A stretch of DNA of 64,000 bases from Zafaria ginkgonis (GTDB lineage: Bacteria > Actinomycetota > Actinomycetes > Actinomycetales > Micrococcaceae), in assembly GCF_039540195.1 (NCBI RefSeq), contig NZ_BAABEO010000006.1, positions 165,158-229,157 on the forward strand. The letters are read 5' to 3'. Position numbers and translations under genes: made by a program. Of the stretch, positions 41,021-49,300 are shown piece by piece. How positions within the stretch are numbered: position 1 is the stretch's first letter; each line of letters begins with the position of its first letter. The notes under the pieces are model-generated. The model was not told the DNA's origin. It searched no databases and saw only the letters and a program-made list of their open reading frames with translations.

Positions 41021-41974
41021 ATGCACGGAACCGTGATGAACGGAGCGGGGGACGACGGCGGGATTGCCGCCACCGGCCTGAAACGCACCTTCGGGCCGGT
41101 GCAGGCGGTGGCGGACATCGACTTCACCGCCCCGGCGGGCGAGGTCACGGCCCTGATCGGGCCCAACGGCTCCGGCAAGACCACGCTGCTGCTGATGCTG
41201 GCCTCGCTGCTGCGCCCCGACGCGGGGACGATCAGCGTCTGCGGGCTGGACCCGCTCACGGACCCCCGGGGCGTGCGCGCCCTGCTGGGATGGATGCCGG
41301 ACACCCTGGGGGTGTGGGAGGCGCTGACGGCGCGCGAAATCCTCACGACGGTCGGCCGGCTCTACGGGGCCAAGACGGCGGCGGCCGCGGCCCGCGCCGA
41401 CGAGCTGCTGGAGCTGGTGAAGCTGGGCCCGCTGGCCCGCCAGCCGGCGCGCGTGCTCTCCCGCGGCCAGCAGCAGCGGCTCTCGCTGGCCCGCGCGCTG
41501 GTCAACGACCCGCGGGTGCTGCTGCTGGACGAGCCGGCCTCCGGGCTGGACCCGGGCGCCCGCGTGGACCTGCGCACCACCCTGCGCAACCTGGCCGCGG
41601 AGGGGCGCACCGTCGTCGTCAGCTCCCACGTGCTCTCCGAACTGGACGAGATGGCGGACCGCGCCGTGTTCGTCTCCGCCGGGCGCACCGTGCGCAGCCA
41701 GTCCGTGGCCGAGGCCGGGGAACAGGACCGCCGCTACGCGGTGCAGGCCACCGACGGTCCCGCGCTGGCGTCGGCGCTGCGCGCGCTGGGGGTGCCGTTT
41801 CAGGTCCCCGGCGGCCAGCGGCGCTTCGAGGCGGAAATCCGGGTGGGCTCGGAAACCGAGGCCGCCGCGCTGCTGCGCCGCCTGGTGGAGGAGGGGGTGC
41901 CGGTCGCGGCCTTCGGCCCGGCGTCGGGCGCCCTGGAAGAGACGTACCTGAGCCTGCGGGAGGCGGAACGATGA
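41021..41974 (+). CDS. ABC transporter ATP-binding protein
   Basis: The ATG at 41021 has AAGGAACC upstream. The 317-residue ATPase has Walker A GPNGSGKTT, signature LSRGQQQRLSLA, Walker B RVLLLDEPASGLDPGA and SSHVLSELDEM. A C-terminal extension of about 100 residues, typical of CcmA/DrrA-like export ATPases, follows. It is coupled (ATGA) to the membrane subunit. The pair probably exports or inserts a substrate that cannot be named; drug- or ABC-2-type export is the usual role. Confidence 0.9.
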   Translation: MHGTVMNGAGDDGGIAATGLKRTFGPVQAVADIDFTAPAGEVTALIGPNGSGKTTLLLMLASLLRPDAGTISVCGLDPLTDPRGVRALLGWMPDTLGVWEALTAREILTTVGRLYGAKTAAAAARADELLELVKLGPLARQPARVLSRGQQQRLSLARALVNDPRVLLLDEPASGLDPGARVDLRTTLRNLAAEGRTVVVSSHVLSELDEMADRAVFVSAGRTVRSQSVAEAGEQDRRYAVQATDGPALASALRALGVPFQVPGGQRRFEAEIRVGSETEAAALLRRLVEEGVPVAAFGPASGALEETYLSLREAER

Positions 41975-43155
41975 GCAACACCCTTTTGGAAGCCCCCAAC
42001 GCCCGCCCGAAGCTGGGCTACCTCGCCGGGGTGGGCACCGTGTTTTCGCTGGAGATGCGCCAGCGCATGCGCTCGCGCGGCTGGTACATCATGCTCGCGG
42101 TCTGGTTCGTGGCCATCGGGCTGGTCACCGGCCTGGCCGCCCTGACCAGCGGGATCGCCGAGGGCACCGGGCAGCTGATGTTCGAGCTGGTGGTCGGCTT
42201 CGTCCTCCTCTTCGGCCTGCTGGTGGCTCCGGCGCTGTCCGCCAACGCCATCACCGGAGACCGGTCCGCCGGAACGCTGGCGATCCTGCAGAACACGCTG
42301 CTCACCCCGGGGCAGCTGCTCTGGGGCAAGTGGCTGGCCGCGTGGGTGGCGTCGCTGGCGTTCCTGGTGGCGGCCGTTCCGCTGATCGTGTGGGCGATGC
42401 TCTACGGGGACGTGTACCTGCCGGGCGTGCCGGTGTTCCTGCTGATGCTGGCGGTGGAACTGGGCATAGTGTGCGCGATCGGCGTGGGGGTCTCCGCCCG
42501 TGCCAACCGGCCCCTGTTCGCGATCGTCTCCACCTACCTGGTGGTTGCCCTGCTGGGCCTGGGCACGCTGATCGGCTACGGGCTGAGCTTCTCGCTGGTC
42601 AAGGAGTGGGTGTCCGTGGCGCAGCAGGAGTGGCCCAACGACCCGTGGGCGCAGGTCGAGTATGACGACAACGGCATGGCGCTGGATGAGAACGGCGACG
42701 TCATCGCCGACCAGGACGCCTACTTCGCCATGCTGAACAGCCAGTGGGACCCGAACGGCTACGTGTGCACGCCGGTCACCTATGAGACCGAGATCTTCCA
42801 CACCGAGCGCACCACCTGGCTGTTGGCGGCGAACCCGTTCGTGGTGGTTTCCGACGCTGTGCCCACCCGTAGCGTGGGGGAGGCGGAGCGCTACTCGTCC
42901 CTTGGCATGGGGGAGTCCGTGACCGGGCCGATGGCCGGCATCCGCGAGGGCGTGCGCTTCTCGCAGGCGGGCGCCGAGTACCAGCAGCCCTGCATCGACG
43001 GGGTCAAGCGCACGGACCCGCTGCCCGAGGGCGCTCCGGTGTGGCCGCTGGGGCTGGGCATCCAGGCGCTGCTGGCCGGAGGGCTGGTCTTCCTCGGACG
43101 ACGCCGGCTGGTCACCCCCGCGGGCAAGCTCGCCACCGGCACCCGCATCGCCTGA
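41971..43155 (+). CDS. ABC-2-type transporter membrane protein
   Basis: The 394-residue protein has about six hydrophobic helices: five in the first 200 residues (MLAVWFVAIGLVTGLAALT, LVVGFVLLFGLLVAPALSANAITGDRSAGTL, and others) and one at the C-terminus. A large extracytoplasmic loop (about 210-360) contains two Cys (YVCTPV, QPCIDG). GDRSAGTLAILQNTLLTPGQLLWGKW is typical of ABC-2 permeases. It works with the preceding ATPase. The gene ends 15 bp before palindrome D, which may terminate it. Confidence 0.87.
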   Translation: MSNTLLEAPNARPKLGYLAGVGTVFSLEMRQRMRSRGWYIMLAVWFVAIGLVTGLAALTSGIAEGTGQLMFELVVGFVLLFGLLVAPALSANAITGDRSAGTLAILQNTLLTPGQLLWGKWLAAWVASLAFLVAAVPLIVWAMLYGDVYLPGVPVFLLMLAVELGIVCAIGVGVSARANRPLFAIVSTYLVVALLGLGTLIGYGLSFSLVKEWVSVAQQEWPNDPWAQVEYDDNGMALDENGDVIADQDAYFAMLNSQWDPNGYVCTPVTYETEIFHTERTTWLLAANPFVVVSDAVPTRSVGEAERYSSLGMGESVTGPMAGIREGVRFSQAGAEYQQPCIDGVKRTDPLPEGAPVWPLGLGIQALLAGGLVFLGRRRLVTPAGKLATGTRIA

Positions 43156-43169
43156 CCCCTCCCGAATTC

Positions 43170-43240
43170 TGACGCGTAAGTGTGGGTGTGGGGACGAAAA
43201 GTGGACCACTTTTCATCCCCACACCCACACTTACGCGTCA
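43170..43240. repeat. Dispersed palindrome family, full copy D (71 nt)
   Basis: Outer arms TGACGCGTAAGTGTGGGTGT (43170-43189) pair with a perfect complement ending at 43240. The pairing extends through GGGGA/TCCCC and GAAAAGTGG/CCACTTTTC. It lies between two convergent genes. It differs from copy C at arm positions 9 and 14, with matching changes in the opposite arm. Confidence 0.92.
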
Positions 43241-43266
43241 CTTTTCCGCGGAGCGCGGGAGAGGGC

Positions 43267-44490
43267 CTAGCGGCTGGCCAGGAAGGCGACGATTTCGGCG
43301 GCTTCGGTGGCCTCCGGGGCTTCCCGGGTGCTTTCCCCGCCCCTAGGGTGTTCCTCGTCCTGGCCAATGAGTTGACCCAGCGCGCGGCGGCCCAGAGACA
43401 GCAATTCGTCGAAGCCAGCCAGGCCCCGGGCCAGCTGGAGGACGGTTAGCAGGCTGAGGTCCCGGCAATCCTCGATGCCGTGGGAGTCCTGGCCCGAAAA
43501 GCGGATCGGCATGGTGCCGCAGGCGATGGCCAACTTTTCCACGATTGCCTGGGCCACCTTGGGAGGCTGCACGAAGCCGAACCCGGACGGGCCATCCACC
43601 ATGAGATGGTCGCTGGCATGCTCAACCGCACGCTGCAGGTAGCCGGCTGCCACGTGCAGCGCCTGGATGCAGGTGGTCAGCGCGAACGTCAGCCCGAAAT
43701 CGAGGAAACCGGAATTGCTGCGCACCACGGTCCGTTCCGGGGCGAACTCGAAGAGTGGATTCGCCCCGGAAACCGACAGCCGCTGCTCAAGACCCGCCTC
43801 CAGTCCGTCCAAGGCCGAGTTGATGCAGCTCTGCAGCGGCCCGGTGTCCCTCAGGGAGACCGGCAGTTGGCGCCCCGGGACGCGGCCCCGTTCGAGGGAG
43901 TCCGCGACCGCGGCCACCAGGCGGGCCGCTTCCTCAAGGCGCTGACGGTAGGCGGCGTGCACGGCGATGGCGGAGGCGGTCGATACGTGGTTTCCGTTGA
44001 TCAGGGTCATCAGGTCGCCGGGATGGGAGAGCTGAAGGACTTTCCGCTCGACGAGCCCGGCCACGAACCACGCCGCCGGAACGACGTCGGCGCTTCCGTA
44101 GGAGGCGCCGAATGCGACCCTGAACGGTGCCCGGAGGGGTTCCCGGGCGGCCCGGGCCAAGCCCGCGAAGGTTTCAGGGTGGATGCCCGAGCCGCCGCGG
44201 CCCAGCTGCTGGACTTTGGTCGCCAGGACTAGTCGAGCCAGCGGGCCGGGTATCTCCATCGGGGTTCCCACCAGATGCCCCTGCAGCAACTGCCCCTGTG
44301 CCGTGGAATCGACGCGATGTCCGTCGAGGGGGCCGAACAGCGTATTGAAGCCGTAGACCGCGGCCGAGGAAGCCGCCAGGTGGGCCTCCACCCTCGTCCG
44401 ATCGGCTCCGATGCGGGAGGTGAGCGCAGAGTCCGCTTCCGGGGCGAGGGAACCGGTGGCCGTCAGGAAGACCTTGTCCGCGAGTTTCAT
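43267..44490 (-). CDS. Aromatic amino-acid lyase (HAL/PAL)-fold protein with altered MIO triad
   Basis: The 407-residue protein can be aligned by eye with histidine ammonia-lyase. VYGFNTLFGP (Tyr46) matches YGINTGFG; LATKVQQLGRGGSGI matches the LxxxxNxLxxGxSG helix; LINGNHVSTASAIA matches the LLNGT segment; NPLFEF...SNSGFLDFG matches NPLVF...GGNFHG; GQDSHGIED matches NQEDHVSM. The MIO-forming Ala-Ser-Gly is replaced by Gly132-Ser133-Ala134 (ASYGSADVVPAAW). It is about 100 residues shorter than HutH. Whether it forms MIO or is active is unknown. Its start overlaps the stop of the upstream membrane-protein gene (ATGA). No hut or phenylpropanoid genes are nearby. Confidence 0.75.
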   Translation of the reverse strand: MKLADKVFLTATGSLAPEADSALTSRIGADRTRVEAHLAASSAAVYGFNTLFGPLDGHRVDSTAQGQLLQGHLVGTPMEIPGPLARLVLATKVQQLGRGGSGIHPETFAGLARAAREPLRAPFRVAFGASYGSADVVPAAWFVAGLVERKVLQLSHPGDLMTLINGNHVSTASAIAVHAAYRQRLEEAARLVAAVADSLERGRVPGRQLPVSLRDTGPLQSCINSALDGLEAGLEQRLSVSGANPLFEFAPERTVVRSNSGFLDFGLTFALTTCIQALHVAAGYLQRAVEHASDHLMVDGPSGFGFVQPPKVAQAIVEKLAIACGTMPIRFSGQDSHGIEDCRDLSLLTVLQLARGLAGFDELLSLGRRALGQLIGQDEEHPRGGESTREAPEATEAAEIVAFLASR

Positions 44491-45623
44491 TTCCGTCCCT
44501 TCCGGAGCGTCAGGGCCAGCACCGTCACCAGGATCAGGGCCGCGCTGCCGCCCATCATCAGGTCCATGTTGGAGTTCCTCACCGCGGCGAAGAACCCTGC
44601 CGAACCCTCGTCCGGAAACGCGGTGACCGACCCTGAGTAGGCCGTGGAAATCACCGAGAGCACGATGTCCACGATCGTCAGCAGGCCCAGCCCGAAGAGG
44701 ACCACCTCTACCAGCGACTGGTACCGGCCCTCAAGCCGTTCGTGCAGCCGGGCGGCCAGGTCCTCGAGCTTGCCGATCCGCGCGTGCACCCGCTCGGCCA
44801 TGGTCTGGTATCCCCAGGCCTCCAGAGCGGCTGCCGTGGTGGTCCGGCGCAGGCCCTGGAAACCCATGAGCGATTCGTCGAATGCCACCTCATGCAGGAG
44901 GGCGGCATTAGCCAAGGTATGGATCCTGCGGCGGGCTGTGACCAGTTCGCGGCGCCTCATCCGGGAGGGCTGCGCGGAGACGAGTTCCGCGGTGACCAAG
45001 GCGGAATCGTCACCGATTCGATCCAGCTCGGCCCAAATGATCTGCGCGTCGACCAGGCCGTCCAGCGTCTGCCGGCGCTGGTCCTCGCTCAGCATTCCCC
45101 ACCCGGCGACGGATCCATTGCCCCAGCTTGCAGTGAGCACGCAGTCCCCGCGGCTGGCGCCCGCCGGCCCGTCGGGGGGAAGAACGGCTTGCTGGGCGTT
45201 CTCCGAGTACCAGCCGGCGGGGATCTGGTCGGCGGAGTCCACTAGGGCATAGCGCCCCACCCATAGGATGGCGGCCGGGTCGATTCCGCTGCCGCCCAGT
45301 GTTTCCACCGCCAGGTCCGTGAGCCGGGACTCCATCGCGGCCACGCCCTGCGGGTCGACCATCCCGAGGCTCTCCCCGATGCTGACGTCCAGGCAGGCGA
45401 CGGAGTGGGCCCCTACACGGCACATCGACGCCGTCTCCACGGTGAATCCGGGTGCTGTCGGGCTGCCGGCGTGGACCGGCACGGGCAGGTCCGACCAAGC
45501 GTGCTTGAGGATCTGGGCCCGGCTGATGTGTCGAGAGGTCCATACCGGACCGTCCGCGGGACCCGGCAGGTTCGCCCGGGCGTGGCCTTGCGGCCTGAGC
45601 GGTATGAGCAGGGCGAATCGCAA
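44487..45623 (-). CDS. Unknown protein with C-terminal membrane hairpin, partner of the lyase-like gene
   Basis: I do not recognise the family. TTG 45623 has GAGGAG 6 nt upstream and gives 378 residues starting (M)RFALLIPLRPQG; a TTG at 45671 would add 16 residues. The first ~190 residues are soluble and mixed alpha/beta with three Cys. Residues about 190-300 are helical and charged, with a probable coiled coil near GKLEDLAARLHERLEGRYQS. Two hydrophobic helices follow (VEVVLFGLGLLTIVDIVLSVI and MMGGSAALILVTVLALTL), with a basic end. This resembles a membrane-tethered effector or CorA-like topology. It is translationally coupled to the lyase-like gene. Confidence 0.65.
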   Translation of the reverse strand: MRFALLIPLRPQGHARANLPGPADGPVWTSRHISRAQILKHAWSDLPVPVHAGSPTAPGFTVETASMCRVGAHSVACLDVSIGESLGMVDPQGVAAMESRLTDLAVETLGGSGIDPAAILWVGRYALVDSADQIPAGWYSENAQQAVLPPDGPAGASRGDCVLTASWGNGSVAGWGMLSEDQRRQTLDGLVDAQIIWAELDRIGDDSALVTAELVSAQPSRMRRRELVTARRRIHTLANAALLHEVAFDESLMGFQGLRRTTTAAALEAWGYQTMAERVHARIGKLEDLAARLHERLEGRYQSLVEVVLFGLGLLTIVDIVLSVISTAYSGSVTAFPDEGSAGFFAAVRNSNMDLMMGGSAALILVTVLALTLRKGRK

Positions 45624-45720
45624 GCAGGGCTCCTCGGGTCGGCGTCCATCAACCGTTCCGAAGCGTATCAACCCTTGTGAAAGCGGTGCTGCCCGGCTCC
45701 GTGGGCAGGCGGGAACCGCT

Positions 45721-46320
45721 CTAGCCGATGAGGCTGCGCCGGCCTTCGAAGGCGCGGCCCAGGGTGACCTCGTCGGCGTACTCCAGGTCCCCGCCCACCG
45801 GCAGGCCGGACGCGAGGCGGGTCACCTTGATGCCGAGGGTCTTCAGCAGGCGGGCCAGGTAGGTGGCCGTCGCCTCGCCCTCCAGGTTCGGATCGGTGGC
45901 GATGATGATCTCCTCGATCCGGTCGTCGGAGAGGCGGTTGAGCAGTTCGCGGATGTGCAGCTGGTCGGGGCCGATGCCGGCGATCGGATTGATGGCGCCG
46001 CCGAGCACGTGGTACCGGCCGCGGAAGGACCGGGTGCGCTCAACGGCCATAACGTCCTTGGATTCCTCGACCACGCACAGCACGGTCTCGTCGCGGCGCG
46101 GGTCGCGGCAGATCGAGCACGTGTCCTGCTCGGAGACGTTGAAGCAGATCGAGCAGAACTTCACCCGCTCCTTGACCGCACGGATCGCCTCGGAGAGGCG
46201 CTTCATGTCCTCGGGGTCCGCCTCGAGGATATGGAACGCGATGCGCTGCGCGGACTTGGGTCCCACGCCGGGCAGCCGGCCGAGCTCGTCGATCAGTTCC
46301 TGGACTGCACCCTCGTACAC
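45721..46320 (-). CDS. recR: Recombination protein RecR
   Basis: The 199-residue RecR has an N-terminal helix-hairpin-helix (LGRLPGVGPKSAQRIAFHIL), a C4 zinc finger (FCSICFNVSEQDTCSICRD) and a Toprim domain (VLCVVEESKDVMAVE to EIIIATDPNLEGEATA). It acts with RecF/RecO to load RecA at gaps. The start is GTG 46320 with GTGAGG upstream. It is 59 bp downstream of dnaX. The YbaB/EbfC gene that often sits between dnaX and recR is absent. Confidence 0.97.
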   Translation of the reverse strand: MYEGAVQELIDELGRLPGVGPKSAQRIAFHILEADPEDMKRLSEAIRAVKERVKFCSICFNVSEQDTCSICRDPRRDETVLCVVEESKDVMAVERTRSFRGRYHVLGGAINPIAGIGPDQLHIRELLNRLSDDRIEEIIIATDPNLEGEATATYLARLLKTLGIKVTRLASGLPVGGDLEYADEVTLGRAFEGRRSLIG

Positions 46321-46379
46321 AAAACCTCACACTGCTTGAAATGGGACATCTTCGGGCGCCCACTGGGCCGGCGGGCCGG

Positions 46380-49300
46380 TTAGTAGGCAGGTTTGCCGAC
46401 GACGTTGCCCTCGTGGTCGCGCTCCTCGATGAGCCGCCCGTTCAGGAGCCGTTCGATCGCGGGGCGTCCGACCAGGCCGGATTCCTCGATGGCGATGTCG
46501 TCGTCGCTGGGGATGTCCTCAACGTACTTCGAGTTTACGGCGTTCGGGGCCGCCGGGCTGCCCGCGGCGGACGTGCTTCCCCAACCGGGGGCCGCGACGC
46601 CGCCGGGCTGGCCGGCGCCTTCCGGCCGCGCGGCGGAACCCTGCGGGCCGCCGGCCTGTCCGCCGGCCTGGTTCATCAGCTGCTGGTAGCGGCTGATCCG
46701 CTGTCCCGGGCGCGCGGCCTGAGGCTGGGGAGGCGCCGCGGCGGGGGCCGGCGTAGCGGGTTTTCCCCACGTGGGAGCCGCGACGTGGGCATTGGGGGCG
46801 GGTGCCGCTGCGGCTTCCCCGCCCGGCACGGCGGAAGAGGACGACGCCGGCCGCGCCGCTTCGCCGCGCTCGCTTGGGTGGGGTGCGGCTGCTTGGGGAG
46901 CCGGTGCCGGTGCCGGTGCATGGGATGCCTGTGCCTGGGGCGCGGACTGGCCGGAATGCGCGGGGGAGCCCGGCCGCCCGGGGGATCCCGGGGACCCGGC
47001 GGACGGGAGTTCCCAGTCGGGGACCGGAACGCTGTCCGCGTTCCAGTCGTAGGCGCCGTCGTCGAAAGGCTCCGGGCCGAAGTCCGGTTCCGGACCGTAG
47101 CCGGGATCGTCGTCCTCGGCCGGCGGGCCCGCCGGAGAGCCGGTGCGGCCTCGGGCAGGAGTCGCGGCACGTTCCGGAGCCGGTGCGGCGGGGCGATTTT
47201 CAGTGGGCATGGGTGCAACGGGGCGCTCCCCAGAAGGAGCCGGTGCCGCGGGTGCGTGCCCTCCGGCCGGTGCAGGAGCCGCAGGAGCGGGCGCGGCAGG
47301 GCGCTCGCTGGTTGGTGCCGGCGCTGCGGGCCGGGTGTCCCCGGGAGCAGGCGCAGCAGGGCGTTCACCGGTCGGAGCCGGTGCCGCGGGTGCGTGAGAT
47401 CCGGCCGGTGCCGGCGCTGCGGGCCGGGTGTCCCCGGGTGCAGGTGCGGTGGGGCGCTCGTCGGTTGGCGCCGGAGCCGCGGGCCGGGTGCCTCCGGGAG
47501 CAGGCGCGGCAGGGCCCTCGCTGGTCGGAGCCGGAGCCGGAGCCGGAGCAGCCGGGCGATCTCCGGCGGCAGGCTCGGTCGGGCGGGGTGCTACGGACGG
47601 AGTATCTGCCGGCCCGGGCCGGCGTTCAGCTTTTGGGCCCGAACCACCCGCCGGAGCGGACCCTCCGGCCGTCACGACGATCTGGCACTGGACGCCCAGC
47701 ACCTTGTGGATGCACTGGGCGAGCAGGTTGACGTTGTCCTGGCTGCGGGTGAACGCCGTCATCGCGCCCTGGTGCGCGAAGGAGACGGTGAGGCTGCGGC
47801 CGTCGTACCCGGTGACGGAAGCGTTGGGCTGGACCGTCATCCACAGGAACTTCTTCACCGACTGGAGTTCGTTCATGATCTCCGGCCAGGCGCGCCGGAA
47901 CATCTCGACGCTGCCGCCTGCCCCAGCCTGTGCCGCGGGTTGCGCAGATACAGCCGCAGGTTGACCCGACTGACCCGACTGACCCGCCGGAGGTGCGGAC
48001 TGCGGCGCCCGATGCTGCTGAGCGGAGTGCTGCTGCACCGGTTGCTGAGGGGCACCCTGCTGGCGGGAATCCTGCTGGTGGGTAGGGGCTTCGGGGGCCG
48101 GGGCCTCCGGAGACCCCGCGCGATTCGCGGCCGGGTCCGGAATGCGCTGGGAAGCCTGGGCCTGTGCCGAGGGTTGGGCAGGAGCCTGGCCCTGTGCCGG
48201 AGCTTGGCCTTGGCCCTGTGCGGGTGCCCCAGCGGGTGCGGGCGCCGCGGCAGCCACGGGGACCTTGGGCTTTTCCGGCTCGGGCATCGCGCCCCAGGAT
48301 CCGCCCCAGTCGGGGGAAACCGCGGGGGCCGGGGCGGCGGCCTGCACGGTTGGGGCCGCCGCAGCCGGGGCCTCAGCGGCGGGAGCCGGGGCGGCCGATT
48401 CCTCCGCTCCCGGTTCGGTGGGCTCGTCCCATCCGGCGTCATCGCCCCACACGGGCTCCTCGTCCATCGGAGCGGGAGTCTCCGCGCTCGGGGCGCTCTC
48501 CTCTTCGTCGGCCGGCGACGCAGCGGACGGGACCGGGGAAACGGGCGCAACCTGTGGGGCCGGCTCTGCGGAAACAGGGCCCGCGGCAACAGGGGCATCG
48601 CTAACAGGGCCCGCGGCAACAGGGCCCGCGGCAACAGGGGCCTCCGTTGCAGGCGCCGCTTCACCCTGCTGCACGGGCCCGCCTGGCTGCGATGGCTCGC
48701 CCTGCGGAGCCGCCGGGGTTTCCGCGCCGGGCTCCTGCCCGCGTCGGGCCGCACGCAGCGCCTCGCGGACCTGGGCGGCGCCCTGCTCGCGCGGGGAGTC
48801 GAAGCCGCCGGCGGAATCCGCGGCCGGCGAGCCGCCGCCGTCGTACGCGGGAAGGACGGTGCCGGCCGGCACCTCGCCGGCGTAGGCGACCCGTCGCTCA
48901 AGGCGGTCCACGCGCGCATTGATGCCGCGCTCGGTCGGGTCAGAGGCCGGCAGCAGCAGCCGCGCGCAGAGCAGTTCAAGGTGCAGGCGCGGGGACGTGG
49001 CGCCGGTCATCTCCGTCAGCGCCTGGTTGGTGATGTCCGCCGAACGGCTCAGCTCCGACTGGCCCAGCAGCGCCGCCTGCGTGCGCATCCGGTTCAGCTG
49101 GTCCTCGGGCAGGCCGCGGATGATCTGCCCCGCGGTGTCCGGCATCGCCTTGACGATGATCAGGTCGCGGAAGCGCTCCAGCAGGTCCTCGACGAAGCGG
49201 CGCGGGTCGTGCCCGGTCTGGATGATCCGGTCCACCGCGCCGAACACGGTCGCGGCGTCCTGGGCGGCCATCGCGTCCACCACGTCATCGAGCAGCGACG

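Noticed and set aside
31000..43250. CRISPR array among the repeated sequences
   Set aside because: Repeats are isolated palindromes or two-unit tandems without regular unique spacers, and no cas gene is present.
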